DNA of 64,000 bases from Polytrichum commune (lineage: Eukaryota; Streptophyta; Polytrichopsida; Polytrichales; Polytrichaceae). Below the pieces are notes generated by a model, which did not search any database, had not been told where the DNA came from, and saw only the letters and a list, made by a program, of their open reading frames with translations. Location of the stretch: contig OX485806.1 in assembly GCA_950295325.1 (NCBI GenBank), forward strand, positions 14,322,001 through 14,386,000, in the 5' to 3' direction. A program made the translations under genes and the position numbers. Below are positions 21,271 to 33,835 of the stretch, piece after piece. Each line of letters begins with the position of its first letter. Positions within the stretch are counted from its first letter, which is position 1.

Positions 21271-22949
21271 AACAAACCGACAGCTCTGCTTTGGGAAAAA
21301 GGTGATATGCACAAGAGGCTCGGCCCATTAGACATTATGTAGGAGATATTAATAGGAGTGTCACTAGTGGTCTTGAGGGGCAGCAATTTAGAAATTAAAT
21401 TGGGGTTGGTTTTTTTTATCAAACCTCCACTCAAATCATCTCCAAATGACAGATTGTTGCCCTCATTCAAAGAAGGGGAAACATACCTACTCAAATCATC
21501 TCACAAACCTTGGAATCATTATTTTCTGATTTTTTGAGAAGCTTTGTAATTTGAGGTGGTGGTGCCACAACTTCGCACCTTCCACATGGATTTACACCCA
21601 CCAACACATGTCCAACTACAAATTCCAACAGTAGATGTTTAGGATATGTTGTGTTTGAGTGTCATGTGACTCTTTAGATCAATTGGGAATCACTTGCACA
21701 TAGGGATCAATAAAAAAAAACATGCTTAGGATATTCCGCCCCTGAATCGCGAAGGTGACAAATGCCATGTAGGCATTCGTGGACCGGTCCCACTGTATAC
21801 TAGTTGAGAGCACACTCCCATACTTGAATTTATCCAAAAATGACTAACTTTGTTGAATCAAAAATATCCACGTGGCATGACATAGCAGACTTGAACATGA
21901 ACAAGAGGAGTGATTGAAATAGTCCAGAAACCATCTAAAGTAATGTCAAAAGGGTCAAAGTGAATTGTTCACGACCATACTATATTTGCATAGGACATTA
22001 GAGGTTACGCATCATTATCCAAGGCCAAAACTGATCACAGAGTCATTGCCCCTAACGAGGCAAAGCCAACCAAAAATACAAAAACACAAACAAGCAAGTT
22101 GACTAAAGGAAACCATCCCAAAAAATTTATTTAAATTTAAAAATTTAAAAAAAAAAAAAAAAAAATCAACCGGTCAACAAGTCATGTGAGGCTGAGCTTT
22201 TAGGATGATCAATTAGAGCTTCCAACCATATTACTCCACATTTGCTCGATTAGTCAATTATCCATAATTCACATCATTTTTCCAAAAAATTGTTTTGAAA
22301 ATAAAAAAGGTGATCAATCTAAACCCTAAACCCTAAACCACCCTCTAGCTGTGCACTAGACCGCCGTCATAATGGTGAAGTGCCATTTCTAAAACGGATC
22401 ATGGCTCGGCGGCAACTTCAATGCGTGTACACTTGGTGTAGCGAATGGGAGTCAAGTGTCAATGTACTCATGAGGTAACCGATTTAGGCCATGTTCTGTA
22501 TGGAAATGTGGATTACCGTGTTCCATGTAGGGAGAATCTAGTGATCGAGTAGGGGGTTGGACAACTTTCCACTTTAAAAAATTGTAGCATTTTTTGTATA
22601 AGGCAGAAAAATACGAAAGAACTTGCATTCTTCATGAATCCTTCTTGTCTATATTGGAAAATTATCTCATGATTGTCAGACCAGATCTTCAATGCGAATC
22701 ACCTTATTTTCACAGGTTATGGTACTTCTACCTTCGTCGACTCTAGTTTCCCAGGGCCAGGTAGGGTTTTTGCCGTGCCAGGATGGGGGGATGCTACCTT
22801 TGCTGCTGGTCGGGGTTTGGCACTGCTAATGGAGGCCCAACTACATGGCATAAAGAGCAGGTCGAGGCGAGGGTCCCAGCAGGCCGAGATCTTTCACCCC
22901 AGGCTTCATCCAAGATCATCATAACTACCTCACCACAATTGCACAAAGC
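21271..22949. other. Intergenic; telomere-like (CCCTAAA) run at 22320-22338
   Basis: No gene recognised. AAACCCTAAACCCTAAACC at about 22320 is a short telomere-type repeat or telo-box. The frame at 22673-22924 next to the ISWI relic has no recognised similarity. Confidence 0.4.
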
Positions 22950-24255
22950 CCAGTTCTCTGCTTGCATACTCATAATTTCTTTGGCAATATCTGGGCTACA
23001 CACGGTGGTTGCTCCTAAGTCGACCCCTGGCATCTGGATGATTGAGATCCACAGGTTTTTTCCCAGTTTGAGGCCATTCAAGTTTCATGGTAACCAGGAT
23101 GAATGGGCACATCAGCGAGATAATCTACTTGTCACAAGGAAGTTTGATATTTGTGTGACCAGTTTTGAAATGGCTGTTAAGGAGAGAACTGCACTTTTGA
23201 AAGTTCAGCTGCTTTTACCTCATATCAAGGACAAGTCATCCATTCTTGCCAAAACCATGAGGTTATTCTCCACCAACTCTTGGTTCCTAATCACAGGAAC
23301 TCCGCTCCAGAGTAATCTTCATTAGCCGTGGGCTCTATGGAACTTTCTTCTTCCAAAGATTTTAAGCTCAACAGAAGCTTTTGATGAGTGGTCCCAGATT
23401 TCCGGTGACAATGATCAACATGAAGTTGTCCAACAACTGCACAAGGTCCTGAGGCCGTGCTTGCTTCAACATCTGAAGTCAGATGATAAGATGGGTTTGC
23501 CACCCAAAAAAGAAACCATTTTGAAGGTGGGTATGTCACAATCTCAAAGGCAGTACTACCAAGCGCTCTTGCAGAAGGACATGGATGTTGTTGACACAGG
23601 GGGAGAACAGAAGAGGCTCCTCAACGTTGCCTTGCAATTGTAGAGTTGTGACCATCCTTATCATTTCCAAAGTATTGAACCAGGGCAACAACTACACAAC
23701 TGGTGAGCATCAGGTTCAAACATGGTGGGAAAGATGGTCCTTCTGGACAAACTGCTACCCAAGCTGAAGCAACGACAATCCAAGTTCTGATTTTCTCCCA
23801 TATGACCCGGCTGTTCGACATCTTTGAGGATTACTGCCAGTATAGATTGTACCAGTGTTGTCACATTGATGGTGACACTAGAGGTGAAGATTGGGAAGTA
23901 TTGATTAGTTCAATGCACCCAACAGCGAGAAGTTGCATTTCCTTCTATCTACAGGTGCTGGAGGTTTGAGCATCAATCTAGCTACAGTTCAACATTGTCA
24001 TTCCTTATGACAATGATTGGAATCCGCAAGTCGATTTTCAGGCCTAGGATCGTTCTCGTTGTATTGGTCAAAAGAAAGAAGTCCAAGTGTGCAAAGTCCA
24101 CACTGAGTTCACAATTGAGAAGGTGCTTGAGCAGGCCTACAAGAAGTCAGCATTGGATGCTCGTCATTCAGCAAGGTCGTTTCGCCGAGCAGAAAGCAAT
24201 GAACAAAGTTGGTGTAGATGGTCCATTATGGTCCGTCATAGTAATGCTGTAACAA
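22950..24255 (+). pseudogene. ISWI-type chromatin remodeler pseudogene (SNF2 ATPase fragment), probably processed
   Basis: In order, and without introns, the sequence encodes degraded ISWI (plant CHR11/CHR17-type) segments: TVVAPKSTPGIWMIEIHRF, KFDICVTSFEMAVKERTALL, WFLITGTPLQSNLH then a stop (23323), FDEWSQISGDNDQHEVVQQL, LPPKKETILKVGMSQSQRQY, a stop at 23641, [25 protein letters not shown], then CIGQKKEVQV (helicase motif VI), FTIEKVLEQAYKKSALDA and QQGRFAEQKAMNK. At least two in-frame stops and several frameshifts interrupt it, and the DEAH box is not recognisable. Plant ISWI genes have many introns, so the intronless order suggests a retrocopy; no poly-A tail or target duplication was identified. 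The N-terminus and the HAND-SANT-SLIDE part are missing. Confidence 0.85.
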
Positions 24256-24975
24256 GGGCACCAGCTTTGGCCAGTGAGGGTTTCCACTTGCTCAAAGAGG
24301 CAGTGTACGAAGTGTCTCTACTTGCCAAGGGAAACACGATCAAGGACCAACTCATACTCGTTAGGATAAAGTTTAGACAAGGTTCATTTCTCTACTGTAG
24401 TTTGTATCCAGTCAGATATGGGTTAGATACTTATAAATCAACAATATCATCACTGGAATGTAATATCTGGGTGGTGTGTCATTGACACTACACCACATAC
24501 GCCAAAAAAATGCCCACTCATGTGCCAGAACAAACTACTACAATTTGTATAAAGGCAACTAAATACATATATTACATAAGAGTGAATAGTGTTACAATTG
24601 CAGAAACATCAGCAGCTACCCACTTACAGTATGTGTTTTCAGCTTCTAACCTTACCTAGATGCAGGCCTGAAGATTAATATAAGAACAAACAAACAAAAC
24701 CCATTCCAAGTAAAAGTGAAGATTCATTCATATCAATGTTCACCTGCCATCAATAGGTCATCCTAGACGATGATGCAGTGAAATCAAAAAACATCTACAT
24801 TGCCTGTTTCAACCACTAAAGCAATACTGTCAAAAAGCACGACGACTACATAATTGCTTTGAGCTGCACAAAGAGTAGCACCTGTAAATGGGCATCCACA
24901 ACAGAGCTTGTCCAAATATATATCCCTGTTGGCTCAACTTCGTTACCTGTGTTAGGCACTTCTGGACAGAATGCA
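24256..24975 (-). other. Probable 3'UTR and downstream region of the SR gene
   Basis: No independent gene recognised. The stretch just below the SR stop codon at 24976 is probably its 3'UTR, several hundred bases long as is usual for plant SR genes. The polyadenylation point cannot be fixed from sequence alone. Confidence 0.4.
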
Positions 24976-27900
24976 CTAATCATCTTCTGGTGTAGGGCTT
25001 CTTTCAGTTACAACTGGAGGAGAGCTCTCTTTCACAGGACTATCCTTCTCCAATTCGTTTGCAGGACTTCGGCTCATGCTTCGACTTGGTTCCCTTCTAG
25101 CTTCCCGAGGTGCAGGGCTGCGCTCAGCACGGTGAGAATCTGGGCTCCGACTACGCAGAACAGGGCTTCGGCTCACACTCCTTCCATTCCCAATAGGACT
25201 AGGAGAGATACTGCGTTTATCCTTTGGTAGAGGAGTGAGGCTCCTGCTCTTGCTGTGCACAGATTTTTTTGAATCACCCTTCACTGGGCTGCGACCTCTC
25301 CTTGGGGGGGATCGGCTACACAAACAGACATGTGATGTCAGTCTCCAACACGTTCTAGTGCAGCTTGCAATGTCAAACAGCTCAATAATTCACTACCATT
25401 GAATGGTGGAACCTGACAGACATCCACACTTAACACATCATCATCTACAATGGAATTTTAGTGGGTATACCTGAAGCTGCGGCTTCGACTGCGAGAGAAG
25501 CTCTTGCGAGATTTTCCATGTCCTCGAGGAGACCGTGACCGTGACCGCGAAGGACTGCACCAGCCAGCATTCACCCACTAAGCTAAACATATAGTATGAA
25601 AATGTCCAAGCCTGAACAAATCAGCTATTCTTTATGATCTTGAAGAACAATTGCACCAGTTACCACAATCACATTATGAGATAATGTAAGGTGCAATAAC
25701 TCACCTGCTATTAGGTCTTGGGCTGTTTCGGCAATTACGCTCAATGTGGCCTCGCTGTCCACATCGATAGCACTTGTCCCTCCAATCACCTGCTTTGCAA
25801 TCTCTAGCCCAATGGCCATCATTACCACAATTGTAACAACGACCAGTCCCGGGAGGTGGCCCTCTACCAAGATATTCACGGGCCCCACCTGGACCTCGAG
25901 GTCCCTGATCCATCATACGCTACAATAAAGATCAGTGAAGAAGCTTAGTAATGTGTTAGATTCAGACAAGGACAAAATTCAAACACCTGACAGCACAACT
26001 TCAATTACAACAACCACATTCTCAGTCACCTCATTGTAAACTAAACACTGTGATGTACACAATGTTGTAAAACATCCATGATAACAACATTATCTTGATT
26101 CCTAATGCATGGTCACATGCTGCACTATATGTCTTTGGCATCAGGGAATACAGACAGCCTGAAGTACATGCCTATACTCACCCTCCTTGCAAACTCCACA
26201 ATAAGCCTATTGCCATCGAAGTCTTTGCCATTTACATAATGTCTGGCATCATCAGCATCCCGGGCATCAATAAATTCCTGCAGTATGCATTGAAACCAGC
26301 AGTTGAGAAAGTTCTCAATGGCAAGACGGAAATCAAAAGAAACAACGTGAGTGATGAAACCCAGACCTGCCAACTTGCTTTTCCATATCCAACTCCCAAC
26401 CATGCAAGCCCAAAAGCTACATGCAAATGCATCCAACTACTGCAAACCCGCCAACCTTCATATTTCAAATAATCCTGTAAATATTTGCAAAACATTTCTA
26501 TAGAAGAACAAGCTAATGATCATTTGCAGCATGTGAAAACTTTAGGTAGCCACCACCACATTATTCTGATGCAATCTTGGAAGCTTGCAGACAACACACA
26601 GCTGTTAATAAGCACTGCAGTAGCTGCAGCATAGCTTTTAGACATAACTAGACAACAATCAACAAGCATGGAGGACACTGCAAAAAAAAAATTAGACTAG
26701 AAGCATGCCCATCAGTTTATAGAGCACATATATACAACAATCTGTTTCACTTCAATAAATTTCATAGTCATGACGAAGGTAAGAATACGTACAACAAAGG
26801 CAAAGTCGTGCTTCACATCCACGTCTCGAACTCTGCGGAAAGTGGCGCCAAAAAAGAGCAGCGCACCACGTCAAGAGCATTGCACGAGATATGTGTCAAG
26901 AGGAATCACACACCATTTTTACTTCCACCCTCTGTCATTCCATGAACGTACGTGTACGTACGGCCACTCATACATACAAGGAAGATGCACGCCTACGATG
27001 CGCCTTTCTGCCTCCCCAATTACCTTCGCAAGCTTAGGCCACCAGTGCCACCAAAGACCTCTCACCAAAAACCTCCAGGCCATGAGAGAGCCCACCAACC
27101 TTCAACAACATCATGCAAGTAATCATAGCTTAGCCCTACCCATGTCAAGACCTTTGACTGGCTGGCAGAGGCTCACTCTCTCACCAACCAGAAGTGACAA
27201 CTGGTCCCTCCCTGCGCAAGCGAGGATTGTCCAATTCCCCATTCTGTAAAGATCCCGTCGGTAGATCTTGGCTTTAGGATGAAGGTGGCTTTGCAATAGA
27301 ACTTTTACATACCAGACGTTCCAGTGATCTCTTTCCAGATCAACTAGTGTGAGGATCTTGGGCAGTGAATAGATACTTCAAATGCTCTGCAACATCAGTA
27401 ACTTTTCTAACTTGCAGTATATCCAATGTTCTCCACATCTCATATGTACACATCCCTTCTCCCATCGAGAGACGAGTGTAAATATGACGTCAAGGTTCTT
27501 ATAACGCTCACATACAATATACTCAAACTCTGGTTAGAAGTATAGCTTCTGGAACTCAGCGCTGGTTGTTTCGAATGACAGAAGGTACAAATACTTGGAA
27601 CGGGAAGTTGCACATGATACAAGGAAGGTGAATAGGGCTCAACTCCTCATCTACAACCATACGCCTGAAGTCCATGAAGAAAATTCCTTTTACCCACTGC
27701 CGCAAAGATCCAATCACAACAACCAAAATCACAACCAATGATACTTTTTAAAACTTAAGGATCTTGATGTACATGGAGGTTTGGCAGCATCACAGGTCAG
27801 ATTTCTACAATTCTGGTGCCAAGAAGACAGCTCCATAAGCTCACTAACAGCTCTCTAGGATATGTTACAAACATGTCCTTCCCATCCTTACGTACGGTAC

Positions 27901-28338
27901 TGACATGATCGAAACATCTCCAAACTTATTTGATATTCTGGAGGAGGATAATGTTTACGTATACTTGTAACCAGCTTATACCAATCACCTACAGCATCAG
28001 TACAAGTCAACATACTGGGGGCTACATAACATCCTCAAGAAGCCTTTATGATTTAGAAACACAGATGAACACATTCCCAGCAACCAGCAGAGTATCGGAA
28101 AAAGGCGAGTTCAGAATTGAGTAGTCTCATACCTTCCATACTTCGCAAACAGATCTTCCAAGTCTCTGCTTCTTGTCCTGGTGGACAGACGCCCAACATA
28201 GAGACGGGTAGCACCTGCATCAGGCCCCCCATCACCTCCTCTGCCACCACCGCCACCACCTCCTCTGTAGCCACCTCCTCCACCACCACCTCTATCATCA
28301 CGCCTGTCCCCTCTGTCTCTGTCATCATATCGAGGCAT
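24976..28338 (-). CDS. RS2Z-class SR splicing factor with RRM, two zinc knuckles and RS domain, 326 aa
   Basis: Six coding exons: 28338-28133, 26832-26793, 26277-26182, 25919-25705, 25554-25471, 25315-24976. All introns are GT-AG and the joined length is exactly 981 bases. Residues 17-38 are a glycine-rich insert. The RRM spans about 44-114, with RNP2 LYVGRL (46-51) and RNP1-like HDFAFVEF (77-84). Two CCHC knuckles follow: Cys142-Cys145-His150-Cys155 and Cys164-Cys167-His172-Cys177. From 186 on it is rich in SR, RS and SP dipeptides and ends acidic (PTPEDD). The order RRM, two knuckles, RS, SP-rich tail defines the plant-specific RS2Z subfamily (Arabidopsis RS2Z32/33), nuclear factors in splice-site choice. 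The start is chosen because MPRYDD is the family N-terminus. The 1.3-kb intron after the YGR codon matches the long intron that is alternatively spliced in this family. Confidence 0.93.
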
Positions 28339-30360
28339 ATTGTAGAATTTGATGCAGGCTTCAAATGCTGCCATGCCACAAAAACAGACAAAAATCAGGA
28401 ATCACAATCATAACATCCCCATGTGACATAGCCTTCTCTTGCATAAAGACCACATGTGATCAGTCACAAAGTCTTCAATTACAACTGCAACGTCTCTGCT
28501 CCATTCACAATTCTAAGCTCCGACAGTATTCCAAATGTAATAAACACACAATTAAAGTCAATCGAAACAACCTTACACACTTGTAGAGAGACAACAATTG
28601 AAACAACAATTGGGCACACCAGAATCCTGACTTGAATCAAGTGATATAGAAAATGGACTTTCAAATATTAGGAAAGTTTATACCATTTCCATTTCAGATA
28701 TTAAGAGACATAAGTCAAGGCTATATCCCTTTTTCGAAGGCACATGTGACTGGCCAAGATCCTTCAAGTATATGACTACTGTAATCTTGATTTGAACAGC
28801 CACAAAGATGAGACAGTGGGGTGCAGAAACCCTAAATTGTACGTCTATATTGGTACTAAAGACACGGTTCTGCTGGCGTCACCCATTTTAATAAGACCCC
28901 GAATGGCACCTGACTCCACTTGATCAACATATATAAGACAACGTTGCCATTATTTACTAGGAATAAATTGAAGGGGTATAACCATAATGCAGCTTCAGTC
29001 ACAAAACTGCCCCAAAAATCAGAATTGAGATATTCAAGACACTGACCCCGAAGGTATACTAAAAAAGATAGGAGTCACTCGTACTGGATGTGAATTTTCT
29101 AGGTGCAGACTTACAAATTCGGCAATAAAAGGTAAGCAGGTAAGAAACCAATGAGTACACTACGGACTCAACAGGGAACAGGCACATCAAAGCATGAGTA
29201 GCTAGCAAAGCAAAAAACTGCGAAATAAGACCAGGAACCGATAACAAACAAAATCGATGGTATGAAGTAAATTGCCTAATTTTACCAAACTAGTCCAACT
29301 TTTCATCATTTCAAGATTAACAGTAAATGTTGTACAAGCTGTACTCAATAGCCTCAGCCTCTTTAGAAAGAAAATGCAGGCCGTAGAACCCTACAATGTG
29401 CTTCATAGCAAAAGACATCGTACTGCTTTGAAACTGTGAAGACAACCCACAGGCAATGAACATCCATCATCCATGCTCTAAATCAACAAAAATATCCAAC
29501 GAAAATATGCACACCGACGATGACCAAGACAGACATTTGTAGGAAGTCTCTCCTAAAGAAATCTACAAAACGATTCGTCTCCAGTCCTAAGACCAGCAAA
29601 GAACACCTTACACCTATTCCACAGAATTACCATATGTTCACACATGCCAGTTCTTCTCAAATGTCGATAAGTTAATTTCTTAAGTGACAGGCGGAGTTCT
29701 TAGCAATCCGCGACATCAATAGAAAGACCTCAAAGAAGCAATTGCTCCCACATTACCTAACATGGATACATACAGCATGTCGAATGCCCATCCTTCACAT
29801 CCCACAACCCAAACTCCGTGCGGCAAACCTTTGCCTCAAGGAGAAAACTTGTCCCGTCAAATCCTAAATCATCAAACCACAGCAGACATCCATCTACATA
29901 AAACCTTACAAACGAGCTACATCCACAAACAATCACTCACCTTCAACCCGACAGAAATCGAAAAAGCAAAGCGCAATGACATGAACTTACAACATCAAAA
30001 CAACGGACAGCCAGCCAAGTCAAACAAACCGAACCGACAGTTTGTGGACACGAAACCCTAGCAGGGTTTGTATGCCGAAATCCAGACCTATAAGAAACAC
30101 TTTTCGAAGTTCTTTGCATCAATCGGAAACAAACAGAGAGGGTTAGAAAACATACCGTGCGGCGAGCGGAACTTAGGCGCCGAGAACCGGAGCTGCTGGG
30201 GCGGTAGAATGATTGACCAAGGGGGAAAGGGCAGCCGCCATAGCCACCGCTGTAGAGGGGGAAGAGGAAAAAAAGCTTCCGAACAAGGAACCGACCTTGC
30301 AATCTTAGCCGTCGATCTTAAATATCTACGGCCGTATTCGACGCTACGTTGATCTCCGGA
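28339..30360 (-). other. SR gene 5'UTR: leader exon and intron of about 1.8 kb
   Basis: A GC-rich segment at about 30360-30156 ends in CGCACG followed by GTATGT, a good donor. An acceptor CATGGCAG at 28368 would join it to a short leader, 28367-28339, ahead of the ATG; that leader has no upstream ATG. The intron (30155-28368) is 1,788 bases. Leader introns are common in plant SR genes and often raise expression. The transcription start is not fixed; no clear TATA box was found. Confidence 0.55.
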
Positions 30361-30695
30361 ACGACCGCATGAAATCAAGAGTTTTTGTAGATTTCACGGC
30401 CGGTTATCTTCAAGATTAGGACAGACGAGCGCTGTTCTTGGGCCCCACCACTGCCACTTGCACTTCCAGCTACGTAGTCAGCAGCTTCATTATTGACACT
30501 ACATTTCCTTCCTCCTTTTTTAATTTATATTATGTATATTTATGTTGTATTCTATATTATTATATCATATTATATGTGACCTACCTATTGGTGTACACTA
30601 GTCGAAAAAGTCCTCGTGGGACTAACGTTTGGAGAGAAGAAAAAACAAACTTTTGTTGTTGATAACTTCATGAGTCTTTTGTCATCTTTTGAGGA
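30361..30695. promoter_or_regulatory. Upstream region of the SR gene
   Basis: Probable promoter of the minus-strand SR gene. No individual element could be assigned with confidence. The distal part is AT-rich. Confidence 0.3.
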
Positions 30696-30696
30696 A

Positions 30697-30950
30697 GCAC
30701 TAGAAGAAAACTTGTTCATTAGAACCATCCGTTGCAACTTCGCCATTGTGGTTCATGGTGAGAAGATTCATAAATAAACCACAATGGTTGTCAACCGGAG
30801 GTTTTTGATTGTGGTTTTGGACACTGGGTCACCAAACCCTTTTAGTTGACAACCAAGATGATTTATTTATGCATCTGCTCTTCATGAATCGCAATGGTCA
30901 AATCATAACGGATGGTTGCAATGGACATGTTCTCTTCTACTAAAGTCTAC
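30697..30950. repeat. Imperfect long hairpin of about 250 bp (MITE or proto-miRNA-like)
   Basis: The left arm, with AGAAGAAAACTTGTTCATTA, AACCATCCGTTGCAAC, CATAAATAAACCA and GGTTGTCAAC, is matched by the reverse complement of the right arm (AGAAGAGAACATGTCCATTG, AACCATCCGTTATGAT, CATAAATAAATCA, GGTTGTCAAC). Arms are about 100 bases with roughly three quarters identity; the loop is about 40 bases near 30805-30845. No coding. Confidence 0.7.
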
Positions 30951-30964
30951 ATACATCATTGTTC

Positions 30965-31055
30965 AAAAAGATTTTTGGACATAATCGATCAAAATCCTTT
31001 TGTTTCCAAGTCCAACCGGTTACATGTTGATATCTTTCGGTTTTTCTTTATTAAA
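30965..31055 (+). repeat. Dispersed repeat family, copy C
   Basis: GATTTTTGGACATAATCGAT, then CAAGTCCAACCGGTTACATG and TTGATATCTTTCGG match the copy at 13690-13785 in opposite orientation, close to base for base in two blocks. AACTTCAACGGGTT-like words follow, as downstream of copy B. Confidence 0.6.
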
Positions 31056-33335
31056 TTATTGGGTATATTCAATGAATTCATCTAAAATGACTGGTCGTTT
31101 TTATGAAGTCTTGAACTTCAACGGGTTATTTCCTCAAACTTAATTGGTTCACCTATAACTAGCAAGCTAAAAAAATAGACTCATGTATTATACTAAGATT
31201 TTCAATGTATTGCACTAAATGTCTCCACAAAATAAAAACATTTAATTAAATAATAATTTATTATATATAGATTCCAGTTTCACTTCCAAATGAGAAAGTC
31301 ATTGAACATTTTTTCATCCATAGCATGCAAGGCAATACTTGCATCAGGCAAATAAAGACAAGAGCACAATAACTTAGCCACAATCCAAAGAGTAAAACTC
31401 AAGGGAGCCCATGAGCACTCCAAGAGCCTCCAATTTGTAAAAACTTAGAATCCTAGAGAATGCCGACATGTGAGCGTGAGCAGTAACTTGTGAATGGTGA
31501 ATGGTAACTTGTGAGTGGTGAGGGAAGCAAACATTTGGAGATACACCCACGAGTATCCTGTAACCAATATATGTTGGCATAAATAATAACATCTTTGTAT
31601 ATAATAATATGAGTGGGGAGTTTACATAAAGTGTAATCAACCTAATGAATACCTTACTTTACTTTTAATATCAACAACCACAAGCTTTACATGAGGGTTT
31701 GGAAATTATTTTTAATATTATCATTTCTTTAAAAAAAAGAATGCAAGCACATTCCAAGTATTGAGCATGCTCTAGGCTATACATATAGAATTCATGTAGA
31801 TTTGATGGATGAATTGATGGAGGTTATAACAAAAAGTTAGAAAATTAGAAGTTGAAGTTTTTGGACATGGATGGAGGTATAACAAAAAGTCACTCACATA
31901 TATCAATGTCCACAAAATAATGAGCACATTCAATGTACAACCATGCATATAAGTTATGTAACTACCCCTATTGTCTTCTATTTTCTCCCCCTCTTTGTCA
32001 CTAGCATGTTCAATACAATCCTCTGCCTTGGCAAGATGTGATAATCATAACCCAATGAATTATTGTGTTGTGTCGGTGTTGAGGTTGCAACCACCACCTT
32101 TGTGGTTGCCTTTGGATGTAATGGGAGAATTACGCAACTAGAAGGGCACACCACATTTTTCATTTTCATAAAAAGAAAAACTCAAAACAATTAGCACTCA
32201 TTATTGGAAAATAGAATGTTGAATGACTTCAAAATCAAACAAATGGCAAACTTATGTGCTCCATCAAGACTTTGTGAGAACTTTATGAATATGTCCTTCA
32301 TCATCATTGAGGAAGATCATCTTCGCCATTCAGCCGCCACCATGAGGTGAGGGTGTATTATTGAATGATGATGCCAAGGTGACATCAAATATGGCAAAGA
32401 CTCTCTCGAATGCAATGAAGTAGCATTCCTGTACTAGAAAGCATGAAAAGATCTCGGCGCAATCCACATAGACATAGAGATTATATATAGTGTTTGAAAA
32501 TTATAGTTACATTTTAAAAATATTCACATGTAGATGCACAAGCATCAATAATTGATCATGGTTCAGTCAACACCTATATCAAAATTTATGAAGACTTTGG
32601 ATTTTTTTATCTTCCACCTCTCCATGACACATGTACTTTCATGATTTGGGTTTATGCGATAGTGTGACGAAGAAGGTTGGTAGCTCAACTTGGATTTTAT
32701 ATGTTACCCTTGTTAGCTAGCATTTATAGTCTACGCTACCCCACTTCCTATACCTTACTACTAACATGTTAACAGTGGCACTATCCTTGAAGGTTGCACC
32801 GCTACTCTCCACCCCTTAATATTGGTCAAGATTCATGGATGTACTACCTTACAATTTTACCTACCTATAACCATATAATTAAATTAATGTAGTAGCGCTA
32901 CTTCATTTCAACAGGGTGTAGGGTGTGAAGGTATTGCCCTGTAATTTCTACATTTGTATCTTAAAGCGATTATTCAAATATGGAATCATATATCTTTAAG
33001 GTGATTAGAACTTTGTTGCAAAGGCCTCCTTATTCTTCATCGATAAACAAAAGCTTCAAAGCAAATTTTGCTTACAAAGTGGGTTGAGAACATTTGAACG
33101 TGGCAAGGAGTACAATAACCTTAAGAATGTGCATTTACCTCAAGATTAGTATATCCAACCTAAAATTTTGTTGCAATTCATCAAACCTACAATGGGTGGC
33201 TTAAACTCAAGGCCTTAGATCGCAAAAGGTTGAAATAGTGCTCTATTAGGTGATATGCCTAGCACTTATAGGTGATATTGTGATATAACTAGATTAGGAA
33301 ATTTAAGGTTTGATTATGCAAGAAATAAAGACTAA
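31056..33335. other. Intergenic, no gene recognised
   Basis: AT-rich, only short frames. A local GTAACTTGTGAATGGTGAAT-type repeat lies near 31485-31520. Confidence 0.4.
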
Positions 33336-33349
33336 CCATATTGTCTTGT

Positions 33350-33835
33350 ACTTAGCAAATGGTGTTTAGAGTTAGATAATTCCAAAAAATGAATTAGGTC
33401 AGACAACCCATGAAAGAATTGTGCACAAGGAGTTAGACAGTCCCGGTCAAAGACCTTTGCATTGGAGTTAGACAACTCCAATTGGAAGTTAAAGACCTCC
33501 CTTTGGAAGATATTTGTGTTGAAGTTTCCAACTAGAAAATATGAATCGGAGTTGAACAACTCCCAGTGGATGGATGTAATTCATTCAAGCTAGACAACTC
33601 TCGATGAATGCATGATAGTTGGAATGAGACAATTCCAACTACAAGAATGAAAGAATGAATCTAATTGGAGTTGGGCAATTCCAACTAGAAGTTTAGATGA
33701 ATGAATCAAGTTGGAATTAGATAGTTCCAATTAGAAGAGTAAATGAATGGATGAAGTCGGAATTAGACAATTCCAACTAGAAAAATAGATGAATGCATCA
33801 AGTTGGAATTAGATAGTTCCAAATAGTGTGTAATC
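33350..33835. repeat. Degenerate tandem array of a palindromic GTTGGAATTAGACAATTCCAAC unit
   Basis: Around eight copies, spaced about 50-60 bases, of a motif whose arms TTGGAATT and AATTCCAA pair around AGACA or AGATA; early copies read GAGTTAGACAACTC. Linkers contain GAATGAATGAATC-like words. Copies to the right are the most regular. No gene. Confidence 0.75.

Noticed and set aside
28339..28374. Upstream ATG giving a 12-residue extension of the SR protein
   Set aside because: It lies across the predicted leader-intron acceptor, and the family N-terminus is MPRYDD.
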